A DNA stretch of 64,000 bases from Angelakisella massiliensis (GTDB lineage Bacteria > Bacillota > Clostridia > Oscillospirales > Ruminococcaceae), in the NCBI RefSeq assembly GCF_900104675.1, contig NZ_LT629944.1, positions 310,001-374,000 of the forward strand, read 5' to 3'. Every line of letters begins with the position of its first letter. Positions within the stretch are counted from its first letter, which is position 1. Under the pieces are notes generated by a model. It had not been told where the DNA came from. It did not search any database and saw nothing but the letters and a program-made list of their open reading frames with translations. Made by a program: the position numbers and the translations under genes. Shown one piece after another: positions 23,216 to 30,812 of the stretch.

Positions 23216-24631
23216 ATGGGAGGATTTTTGAGAAATTTATTCCAAAAAACCGAAAAAATCACGGAACCATTACAGTCACAGGGAAAAAAGGAGCGCCCGC
23301 CCAATGACGATGATGGGTATTTGCACTACTGTACCGAATTGGAGCAGGCACTTAGAGACTTGGAAACATATCTGCTCACCTGCGACGATCCCAAAGAGAT
23401 TGCCATGCAGACCTTGAGGACTGCGTGTACATTTTATGGAGGCGACTGGGCAGGAACACTTGAGGTGGATCTGGACTTTGATGTTTGGGCTCCTGCCTGG
23501 TGGTATAATCCGGGTATTCAGGATCGAACAACCCAGCTTATTCTTGAATTTGAATCTCTGCATTTTATGCCTCGCTGGATCAATGCCTTGCACCAATGCA
23601 AAAACATCGTGATTTCAGATGTGAATACCGTAAAAGCAGAAAACCCAGATGAATATGCAGTTTATGAAAGACTGTTCGTTCAATCGATAATTGCCGTTCC
23701 GTTCATACCAAGCCCTATGGGCTTTCTTGTGATTCGAAACCCCTCTCGCTATATTGATCGGTCCAGTATGCTTAGTGCGCTTGCCTATGTATTGCACCGA
23801 GCTATGGTACAGCAAAAAGCAATTGAGAGCGCAAAACTGGCATCAGCACCTGATTTAGTACAGAGCAGCAAAGATATTGCTATCAATTTTTTCGGTGACA
23901 TGGAGATCTGCACCAAAAAAGGAATCCTGAGTGAGCGGTTCTTTAACTCGCCCAAAAGCAGCCGGGTTATTACCTACATTATCCTCAACCCCCAAACGGC
24001 ACATCCTCCATTGGAGATATATCACGCTCTTTGGCCTGATGAGTGTGTTGAACCGGAGGTGGCCGGCAGAAATATACGCGGCTATGTTTATCGTTTCCGG
24101 CAGGCATTTTCTCTTATATGTGATTACCCACTCATTGAATCAACGCCCAATGGATATCGACTGAATCCAAATCTGAATATTATCACCGATGTACGGCAGT
24201 TTGACCGTCTTGTTGACGCAGCAAGGCGATCATCTTCTGAGGTGCAGAAAATAAATCTCATGAAAAAAGCCGTAAGATTATATCGAGGGCCAATATTCCG
24301 CGGCGCACAGGATGAGCACTGGATCATCAGCCAGGTTAATCTATACCGCCTGCGGTATGTGTCCTTGGTTAATGACCTCCTGCGTGCTCTGGCCGAAACG
24401 CAGGACTATACCTGTGTCCAGCATTATGCGCTGAATGCCATAGACCTCATGCCAGGAAATCTGAAAGCACACTATTGGCTGGTTGCTTCCACCTATCATC
24501 TCGGTTCTATTGCACTGGCCAAGAACGAGTTGCTTCGCGCCAAAGAGATTCTTACTTGCGAAGAATACAGCATATTGGAGGATTATCTCAGAAAGAGTGA
24601 AGATGTCTCCTGGGAGAAGCTGAGCAAATAG
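23216..24631 (+). CDS. GAF-like / winged-helix / BTAD (SARP-type) transcriptional regulator
   Basis: A 471-residue regulator in three parts. Residues 40-205 resemble a GAF-type sensor domain (YGGDWAGTLEVDLDFDVWAP; FVQSIIAVPFIPSPMGFLVI). Residues 220-315 hold an OmpR/SARP-type winged helix (HALWPDECVEPEVAGRNIRG; STPNGYRLNPNLNI). From about 320 to the end is a helical BTAD-like region (FDRLVDAARR, AVRLYRGPIFRG, NAIDLMPGNLKAHYWLVAST). SARP-type proteins activate nearby operons in other bacteria. This one has no obvious partner, since the next gene is broken. The start is ATG 23216 after AAGGAGAG. Confidence 0.75.
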   Translation: MGGFLRNLFQKTEKITEPLQSQGKKERPPNDDDGYLHYCTELEQALRDLETYLLTCDDPKEIAMQTLRTACTFYGGDWAGTLEVDLDFDVWAPAWWYNPGIQDRTTQLILEFESLHFMPRWINALHQCKNIVISDVNTVKAENPDEYAVYERLFVQSIIAVPFIPSPMGFLVIRNPSRYIDRSSMLSALAYVLHRAMVQQKAIESAKLASAPDLVQSSKDIAINFFGDMEICTKKGILSERFFNSPKSSRVITYIILNPQTAHPPLEIYHALWPDECVEPEVAGRNIRGYVYRFRQAFSLICDYPLIESTPNGYRLNPNLNIITDVRQFDRLVDAARRSSSEVQKINLMKKAVRLYRGPIFRGAQDEHWIISQVNLYRLRYVSLVNDLLRALAETQDYTCVQHYALNAIDLMPGNLKAHYWLVASTYHLGSIALAKNELLRAKEILTCEEYSILEDYLRKSEDVSWEKLSK

Positions 24632-24657
24632 TAGTTTCACAGCATATAACGCCATAA

Positions 24658-25125
24658 ATGACTCAATTTTCGGAGAGGAAGTCTTTGTTTAACGCACTAT
24701 GTGACGCAAACGCATTTAATATACTTAAATATAACACCCTATGTGACGGCCATATTCTGAATCCCAATGCGCCGGATTTTGAAGAGCAGTATTGGACTCT
24801 CCGAAGAATGGGCGCCCGCTTCCGGGTCAACCATCACTCCTGGTGGAAACAGGAGCTTCCCAGCAAATCCGAGTACGAAGAAGCTCGGCGCAATCTGGAA
24901 CGCATTCACTATGAGGTGGACTATGTGATCACCCACTGCGCCCCAAGCAGTATCGTTGACATACTGGGGAACGGTGGATATGTTCACGACCACCTGACCG
25001 ACTTCTTGGAGGAAGTCAGAGAACGAGCTAAGTTCCACTACTGGCTGTTCGGACATTACCACGACAATAGGATCATCAATGACCGCTTCGTTCTGCTCTG
25101 GGAGCAGATGGTGCAGGTGGTGTAA
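24658..25125 (+). pseudogene. metallophosphoesterase, N-terminus missing
   Basis: From about codon 30 the frame matches the C-terminal two-thirds of a calcineurin-like phosphoesterase (PNAPDFEEQYWTLRRMGARF; NHHSWWKQELPS; DYVITHCAPSS; HYWLFGHYHDNRIINDRFVL). The metal-binding histidines in THCAPSS and GHYH remain, but the N-terminal D-x-H and GNH motifs are absent. The first 30 codons are unrelated, with no ribosome site before ATG 24658. It looks like a 5'-deleted gene. CTATGTGACG occurs twice near the breakpoint (24699-24760). Confidence 0.7.
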
Positions 25126-25184
25126 AACAGGCCAAAGAGAAGCACAGGAAATACTCCTGCGTTTCTCTTTGGCCTGTTTCTAAA
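25125..25184. terminator. strong hairpin terminator
   Basis: AAACAGGCCAAAGAGAA and its complement enclose a further small hairpin, followed by TTTCTAAAT. It closes the phosphoesterase region. Confidence 0.8.
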
Positions 25185-25215
25185 TAAGGCAGGTTCTGCC
25201 GGAAAGGAGGAAGCC

Positions 25216-26238
25216 ATGAACATCCGCAAAAACATCGATTACTCTGCCATGTTTACCGCTATGGATACGGCAATGGCCACCGCAATGTCTCAGATGGAGC
25301 TGTACTGCCAGCTGGGCGCTTTGGTCTGTGACCGACCGGAAAAGGGCGCCGCTGTCGCAGCTGCCGAATACCTGAAAAACCGTTACCAGGATGCTTCCGG
25401 CTTCTCTCCCCGCAACCTGCGTCGGATGCGGGACTTCTACCGGATATATGGTGGAAAGCCGGAACTGCTGAAGCTGGCCATGGAGGTCAGCTGGACACAC
25501 AATGTAGTCATTCTCGAAGCAGAACTGAATCTGGAAGAACGGCGCTGGTACTTGCGCGCTGCCCGGCAATTTGGGTGGTCAAAGACTGATCTCCAGAAAA
25601 AGATTGCGACAGAGGCCCATCTGGAACTCCTCCTCGACGAATCAGAGGTTCCGTGCTATACTGAATGCGAAGACAGCAAATTGGAGTGTTCAAAGCATGA
25701 TCAAGATACTTTTTCTCTGCCACGGCAATATTTGCAGAAGCCCGATGGCCGAGTTCATTATGAAGGATCTGGTGAAGAAGGCCGGTCTGGAGCAGAGCAT
25801 TCAGATCGAGTCGGCAGCCACCAGCACCGAGGAGATCGGCAATCCGGTGTATCCGCCGGCTCGCCGCAAACTGTCCGAGCATGGCATCGATTGCTCCGGC
25901 AAGAGAGCCCGTCTGCTGCTGAACAGCGACTACGAGAAATACGACCTTCTGATTGGCATGGATCATGCCAACCTGCGGAGTATGTACCAGATCTGCGGCG
26001 GCGATTTTGCCGACAAGATGCATCTGCTGATGGACTTTACCAACCGTCCCGGCGAGGTAGCCGATCCGTGGTACACCGGCGATTTCGATACGACCTGGCG
26101 GGATGTGGAGGAAGGCTGTCAGGGGCTTCTTCAAAAAATAATCAACAAGGAGGTGTAAGTGCGTGGAAAAACTGGTTGTCAGGGGAACTGAGATCAGTGT
26201 ACAATGGAATTCCAGTCGGGATGACTTTATCAGCTTGA
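25216..26238 (+). CDS. DUF1016 (YhcG N-terminal) protein; long out-of-frame tail
   Basis: Residues 15-140 match the N-terminal, winged-helix-like domain of DUF1016/YhcG proteins (MELYCQLGALVCDRP; GFSPRNLRRMRDFYRIYGGK; WTHNVVILEAELNLEERRWY; FGWSKTDLQKKIA). Full-length members add a PD-(D/E)XK nuclease domain; this one lacks it. From residue 160 to the end the composition changes to Gly/Ser/Arg/His-rich sequence, because this part runs in another frame of the phosphatase gene at 25697. The biologically meaningful part probably ends near 25690. ATG 25216 follows GAAAGGAGG. The full family is linked to DNA processing. Confidence 0.7.
   Translation: MNIRKNIDYSAMFTAMDTAMATAMSQMELYCQLGALVCDRPEKGAAVAAAEYLKNRYQDASGFSPRNLRRMRDFYRIYGGKPELLKLAMEVSWTHNVVILEAELNLEERRWYLRAARQFGWSKTDLQKKIATEAHLELLLDESEVPCYTECEDSKLECSKHDQDTFSLPRQYLQKPDGRVHYEGSGEEGRSGAEHSDRVGSHQHRGDRQSGVSAGSPQTVRAWHRLLRQESPSAAEQRLREIRPSDWHGSCQPAEYVPDLRRRFCRQDASADGLYQPSRRGSRSVVHRRFRYDLAGCGGRLSGASSKNNQQGGVSAWKNWLSGELRSVYNGIPVGMTLSA
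25697..26158 (+). CDS. low-molecular-weight protein-tyrosine phosphatase
   Basis: A 153-residue enzyme with the full LMW-PTP signature: the P-loop near the N-terminus (FLCHGNICRSPMAEF, where C-x5-R is CHGNICR) and the general-acid loop with DPWYTGDF near residue 120. ARRKLSEHGIDCSGKRAR and DLLIGMDHANLRSM are also typical. It removes phosphate from tyrosine (or arginine) residues in the cytoplasm. It overlaps the DUF1016 reading frame by most of its length in another frame. GGAG lies about 10 nt before ATG 25697. The KilA-N gene follows by 4 nt. Confidence 0.9.
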   Translation: MIKILFLCHGNICRSPMAEFIMKDLVKKAGLEQSIQIESAATSTEEIGNPVYPPARRKLSEHGIDCSGKRARLLLNSDYEKYDLLIGMDHANLRSMYQICGGDFADKMHLLMDFTNRPGEVADPWYTGDFDTTWRDVEEGCQGLLQKIINKEV

Positions 26239-27005
26239 CGGACATTGCCAAGCTCAAGGATAGTGACAACCCCCGGTACATCATTCAAAACTGGCTTCGC
26301 AATCGGAATACGATTGAGTTTCTTGGTGTTTGGGAGTCCCTTTACAATCCAGAATTTAACCGTGTCGAATTCGATGCGTTTAGAAGTCAGGCCGGTCTGA
26401 ACAGTTTTGTGATGACTCCCCAAAAGTGGATAGAGGCAACCGGCGCTATCGGCATTGTCTCAAAAGCTGGTCGATACGGCGGCACTTATGCACACAAAGA
26501 GATTGCCTTTGAGTTTGCCTCCTGGATTTCTGTTGAATTCAAGCTGTATCTGGTCAAGGAATTTGAGCGGCTCAAGACCGAGGAGATGAAGCAGCTCGGC
26601 TGGGACATCAAGCGAAACCTGGCCAAGATCAACTACCGCATCCATACAGATGCCATCAAGGAAAATCTGATTCCGCCTGAGCTTTCCGCAAAGCAGGTCT
26701 CCATGGTGTATGCCAGTGAAGCTGATGTTCTGAACATGGCCCTGTTCGGTATGACTGCAAAACAGTGGCGGGACAGCCATCCCGATCTGAAAGGAAATAT
26801 CCGAGACTACGCCAATGTCTCTCAGCTGGTCTGCCTGTCCAATCTGGAAAACCTGAATGCGGTGTTCATCAACGAGGGGATGTCTCAGGCCGAGCGGCTG
26901 GCAAAGCTCAATGCCATCGCCATCAGCCAGATGGAGATTCTGACGCAAGATCACCGCATCGAAGCCCTGGAGTCCCATAGCGGAGAACGATCTCCCATCG
27001 AGTAA
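26163..27005 (+). CDS. KilA-N domain DNA-binding protein
   Basis: A 280-residue protein. Residues 5-125 form a KilA-N domain (ISLTDIAKLKDSDNPRYII; NWLRNRNTIEFLGVWE; VMTPQKWIEATGAIGI; GGTYAHKEIAFEFASWI), a DNA-binding fold from phages and mobile elements. The C-terminal part is helical (SAKQVSMVYASEADVLNMAL; SQAERLAKLNAIAISQMEI). Relatives are often annotated as phage antirepressor-like. GTG 26163 follows GGAGG by 9 nt. It follows the LMW phosphatase in the same unit and is ended by a strong terminator at 27136-27182. Confidence 0.85.
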   Translation: MEKLVVRGTEISVQWNSSRDDFISLTDIAKLKDSDNPRYIIQNWLRNRNTIEFLGVWESLYNPEFNRVEFDAFRSQAGLNSFVMTPQKWIEATGAIGIVSKAGRYGGTYAHKEIAFEFASWISVEFKLYLVKEFERLKTEEMKQLGWDIKRNLAKINYRIHTDAIKENLIPPELSAKQVSMVYASEADVLNMALFGMTAKQWRDSHPDLKGNIRDYANVSQLVCLSNLENLNAVFINEGMSQAERLAKLNAIAISQMEILTQDHRIEALESHSGERSPIE

Positions 27006-27135
27006 AAAAAACGCTTGCGAGTGGGCGAAGACCGTGGCATCTATAGTGTTGCGATGTTCCAGATGGACATTGCACGAACACCTACTTTTTCAAAGGCGGC
27101 TTTGCCGTAAGGGTGTGGCTGTGATGTCAAAACAG

Positions 27136-27182
27136 AACCAGAGGGTCAAGGTGCGATGTGCCTTGGCCCTCTGGTTTTTTGT
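27136..27182 (+). terminator. strong rho-independent terminator
   Basis: A 16-bp perfect stem (AACCAGAGGGTCAAGG and its complement) with a 9-nt loop is followed by six T. Between 27006 and this site no gene is evident. Confidence 0.85.
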
Positions 27183-27373
27183 ATGCTTATACCTTATTAG
27201 GATTCAGCACCCAATCATAATAGACAGCTTGTCGCAAACCTGCTAATAGGTGTCAAGCCCCAAAATGGAAAATCGGATGTCAGAAAATGAGCATAACAAA
27301 ACAGACCTGCAACAAAGTGAAAATTGCAGACCTGAGTGTTTTGTGACTTTGAGATTTTGTGTTTACACCAGAG

Positions 27374-28609
27374 TTAAGCGATTTCTTGCGTGTTCAGATA
27401 TTCTTTTACTCTTGCATAATAAATCCGCAGGAACTTTGCAGCTCCGGCCACGGTGTAAACGTAGAAATGCTTTCCTTCTGCTCGTTTCTTATCCATGAAA
27501 CAGAATACAGAATTGTCGGGATTCCCGTGAACAAGGATCATGGAGGCGATTTCAAACAGCACCTTACGCAAGTGAGGCGAACCGCGTTTGGAAACATGAC
27601 GATTCTTTGCATCAAATGTACCGGATTGATACGGTGGTGCGTCCACACCAGCATAGGCAACCAGAGCGCCTTTGTGCGAAAAACGGCGCACATCACCAAC
27701 CTCAGCCATCAACTGCGGTCCTGTGATTTTCCCAACGCCTTCCATCGCCATTACCAGCTCATATTCTGGCAGCAGGGAAGCCAGCCGATTCATTTCCACG
27801 CGGAGCGCATGAAGCGAATCATACACGGTATTCAGGCTGATTGCCGCTTGCGTTATCAGCAGTTTTGTACTATCATTTTTAGGAAGCGTGGCAACGGCAT
27901 TCCTGGCTGCGGTATGGATTCGTTCGGCATCGGAAGTGCTGAATCTGTAACCGGTTCTTTTGCACCATTTTTGGAAGGTGTCTGCAAAAGTATGTAGGGA
28001 TAAAGCTGCCACGCATTCTTTATGCCAAAAACGGATCACAAAATCTACCCATTTGACATGGCCCTTTGAGTTCCTACCTTCATTCAGAAACAACTTATTG
28101 GCGCCGGGGAATGTCTGATCCAGGAGTGAAATTAAACCGTTTCTCAACATCGTGCCGGTGGTAGTTGTCCGCTCATAGAGCCGATTCTGGATCTTCAGCA
28201 TTTGTCTTGTTTCATCTTCTGAGGAATATTCCCTGAGATCCATCCAGAATGTGAGGCCATAATTTGCGATTTTCAACGCATCCGCTTTATCCGTTTTGAC
28301 CTTGCGCAGTGAATTGTCGCTGAAGTTGTGGATCAGAATCGCATTGACTACACTGACAAAGAATCCAGCCTGTTGCAGCGCCAAAGCCACGGGCCTCCAA
28401 TACATTCCTGTATGCTCCATGACAACTCGAATCTCACCGCTTTCATCGTCAAGACTATGCAGTTTCTCAATCAGATTCTTGATGCCGGTAACATCATGGC
28501 TGATATCAAATGGGAGCAAGGCCACTTCGCCGCCTGGTCTTCTGGCAGCCACTGTGCTTTTGTATTTTGAAACATCAATTCCAACCACTGTAATGACTCC
28601 TGCGTTCAT
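27374..28609 (-). CDS. IS110-family transposase
   Basis: A complete 411-residue transposase of the IS110 group. The DEDD-type catalytic domain is N-terminal (VVGIDVSKYKSTVA; VVMEHTGMYWRPVA; KVKTDKADALKIA). The C-terminal domain carries the helix-hairpin-helix (GVGKITGPQLMAEVGDVRRF) and the conserved SKRGSPHLRKVLFEIA segment around the catalytic serine region. IS110 elements lack terminal inverted repeats, so the ends are not seen; non-coding flanks at about 27240-27373 and 28610-28860 probably belong to it, with the longer one expected to encode a bridge-type RNA. The gene appears intact. Confidence 0.93.
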   Translation of the reverse strand: MNAGVITVVGIDVSKYKSTVAARRPGGEVALLPFDISHDVTGIKNLIEKLHSLDDESGEIRVVMEHTGMYWRPVALALQQAGFFVSVVNAILIHNFSDNSLRKVKTDKADALKIANYGLTFWMDLREYSSEDETRQMLKIQNRLYERTTTTGTMLRNGLISLLDQTFPGANKLFLNEGRNSKGHVKWVDFVIRFWHKECVAALSLHTFADTFQKWCKRTGYRFSTSDAERIHTAARNAVATLPKNDSTKLLITQAAISLNTVYDSLHALRVEMNRLASLLPEYELVMAMEGVGKITGPQLMAEVGDVRRFSHKGALVAYAGVDAPPYQSGTFDAKNRHVSKRGSPHLRKVLFEIASMILVHGNPDNSVFCFMDKKRAEGKHFYVYTVAGAAKFLRIYYARVKEYLNTQEIA

Positions 28610-28867
28610 CTACGATCCTCCTTTGCTTGGTTTTATAACCGGCGACCGCCACAGTTCATTGCCGATTCAGCTTGCTTAGTCACACGAATGTACGGATTGC
28701 TCCGATGATTCAACCTGCGTAAATCGAACGCTGCAATGAGAGGGTCGGCTAACAGTTTGCACAAACGAGCGTGGTTAGCTCAAGCAATGCCCCGTAAGGC
28801 CGATTACCTCTTCATTGTAGCTTAGGTTTGAACCGCTGAACAGCATTATCAGTACAACACTGTTCTT
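28610..28867. other. non-coding flank upstream of the IS110 transposase
   Basis: No reading frame is convincing. In IS110 elements the non-coding end next to the transposase start or stop can encode a structured guide RNA; this stretch has several short complementary segments but I cannot fold it here. Confidence 0.35.
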
Positions 28868-28997
28868 GGGGTCAAGCATATTGTAGCAAGCAATGCGAGT
28901 GTTAATACACACTCACTTTTCCGCTTGTTGGGTACTATGCCCCAAACCCCACTGAACACAGAACTCATTCTGTGGTTGCGTGTTCTGCGAACACTTT
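28868..28997 (-). repeat. inverted-repeat copy 1 of a structured non-coding element
   Basis: Read on the minus strand this matches 42686-42800 and the following repeats at about 80% by eye. Shared strings include TTCGCAGAAC, TTCTGTGTTCA, GTGTATTAACACTCGCATTG and CTTGCTACAAT. Both contain small stems (CACAGAA...TTCTGTG; GAGTGT...ACACTC). It is in opposite orientation to copy 2. Confidence 0.65.
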
Positions 28998-29072
28998 TGA
29001 AGGGTAACATTGCAAAACGCCCCCTCATCGGACACTTCTAGGTCTGCAGCCTATGGTCTATTTTAGAGCAGA

Positions 29073-29098
29073 GGGCGTCGTAAATCACGACACCCTTT
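29073..29098 (+). terminator. hairpin with T run
   Basis: GGGCGTCGT and ACGACACCC (one mismatch) form a stem with a 5-nt loop and TTTT after it. The rest of 28998-29413 shows no gene. Confidence 0.45.
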
Positions 29099-29413
29099 TG
29101 TATGGTGTGGTACGCCCTGAAATAGAGTCTACCTTGGAAGATGGGGTGGCAATATACCATCCCATCGGGCAATAATGAGTTTTCCAAAAAGGGGTACTCA
29201 AATTCCGAACCCCATTACTCCGTAAGAGTTCCGCACTCTCAATTCCAACTGGTACGTAGCGAAATACGATGTACCTCCACGGAGCAAATCAGGTGTTTCT
29301 ATACGGATGGTCTTCCTTTATCTTGTTTAGTGTGGCAACTTAAAACGGTTTTTACCCAACTGTCCAGGATGTATTGTGCGCCACACGAGAAGACACAGTC
29401 CTACTTCCACTAA

Positions 29414-29442
29414 TTGAAAATTGCCCATTACTATGGTATAAT
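29414..29442 (+). promoter_or_regulatory. vegetative promoter of the 436-residue unknown gene
   Basis: TTGAAA, a 17-nt spacer and TATAAT, about 37 nt before the start codon at 29480: a good sigma-A promoter. Confidence 0.7.
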
Positions 29443-29479
29443 ATGCTAAATACAACATCAAATTAGGAGATGAATTAGT

Positions 29480-30790
29480 ATGGAAAATCAACTAATAGAA
29501 TCCCCATCTTCTGAAATGCAAGTCATTAATGATCAAAAAATGGAATTATTTAGAGAACGCTTTAAGTATATTCGGGAAGATATGCAGGATAATCCTTATG
29601 TGATCGAAACCCTTAGAGTGTTACCTGTTGGCGGCTTTCGTAGTGCTATAGGATCATTTTGGAATGCCGTAGTAGATGACTTGCGGAATAAGATAATGTT
29701 CCGTAGTCTTAGTATGTTTAACAAAGAGATGAAACCACCAAGAACGGTAACTAAGTATGAAGATTTTCAAGATTTCATTAATGATGAAATGTTGATTGAC
29801 GGAGCTTATAAAATTGGTGTTATCGGGTGGGAGGCTCACAAAGTTCTTAAACAAGCAAAGGAAACTAGACACATATTTGACGGACATCCTCGGAGTTCCG
29901 ATCCTGGCCCATTAAAGGCGTTATCAATGATGGAAGATTGCATAAAATATGTGCTGAGCCAAGAGTATCCGCCGCAAATTATTGATATAGACGAATACAT
30001 ATCCAATATGGGAAGTACAGATTTTGATAGAAACGAATTTAGTGTTTCTAATGCAATATCAGATTTACCGGATAATTACAAAACCGAATTGATTAATCGT
30101 TTATTTAGCTCTTATATTAATGACAGTTGTTCTTCTATCTTGCGATCTAACATTGAGGTTGTCGCACCAATTTTATGGCGAGTATTACCTAAGCCAACTG
30201 CATTACAAGTTGCACGCAGAGTTGATCAAGAAATTGGAAAAGGAAATGCCGCTTCAACAAACTATGCTTTCACATTTATCAGCTTAGTAGGAGCGAAGAA
30301 ATACTTGACCACTCAGGCACGCAAATATCGTCTTGCACCGTATATTCAAAAATTAGTAGATAACCTAGATGTTTTTTCAGTAGAAAACGAGTGTGTTGAT
30401 GAATTAAGTAAATATGCCGGTTATGTTCCAAGAGAATTATTATCTGATTATGTCTGTGGATTAACACAAACTTATGTTGGTCGTATAGGCGGAAGTGCTT
30501 ATTATGCAAGAACTGATTTCTATGCTGATGGCGCAGCAATCAAAATCCCTAAAATGTTTGAATATTTCGATGATGAGTCTGCCCATGCATTTGTTGATAC
30601 CATTAAGTCAAATAGTCTTTTGCAGCAGAGAATACAAAGCAATGTGAAATTGCGCCGATTAAGAACCCTGGGCGAGATAGTATACAAGAGAATTTCAGAG
30701 CACTTTGATGAAAAAGAATTCTTAGAGGCTCTCTTAGATGAGAAGCGTGAAAAGGAATTTTTTGAAATGCTCAAAAGGGAAAAGCATTAA
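29480..30790 (+). CDS. unrecognised AT-rich protein (436 aa), possible defence gene
   Basis: A soluble 436-residue protein that I cannot assign. It is clearly AT-richer than its neighbours, a sign of transfer. Visible features: a conserved-looking EARKV-type helix with KETRHIFDGHPRSSDPGP (about residues 125-145), a segment LPVGGFRSAIGSFWNAVVDD, a repeat-like C-terminal half of helices, and a very charged end (DEKREKEFFEMLKREKH). No signal peptide or membrane segment. TTAGGAGATG precedes ATG 29480. It has its own promoter and terminator, standing alone between two IS elements and near a restriction system. That context makes phage defence conceivable, but nothing in the sequence proves it. Confidence 0.55.
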   Translation: MENQLIESPSSEMQVINDQKMELFRERFKYIREDMQDNPYVIETLRVLPVGGFRSAIGSFWNAVVDDLRNKIMFRSLSMFNKEMKPPRTVTKYEDFQDFINDEMLIDGAYKIGVIGWEAHKVLKQAKETRHIFDGHPRSSDPGPLKALSMMEDCIKYVLSQEYPPQIIDIDEYISNMGSTDFDRNEFSVSNAISDLPDNYKTELINRLFSSYINDSCSSILRSNIEVVAPILWRVLPKPTALQVARRVDQEIGKGNAASTNYAFTFISLVGAKKYLTTQARKYRLAPYIQKLVDNLDVFSVENECVDELSKYAGYVPRELLSDYVCGLTQTYVGRIGGSAYYARTDFYADGAAIKIPKMFEYFDDESAHAFVDTIKSNSLLQQRIQSNVKLRRLRTLGEIVYKRISEHFDEKEFLEALLDEKREKEFFEMLKREKH

Positions 30791-30812
30791 TACTAAAAAC
30801 ATATGAACGGGA

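Noticed and set aside
27359-27997. A 212-codon plus-strand frame in the IS110 region
   Set aside because: It is the antisense shadow of the IS110 transposase.
28610-28867. A bridge-RNA assignment for the IS110 flank
   Set aside because: Plausible from what is known of IS110, but no fold or guide loops could be shown by eye.
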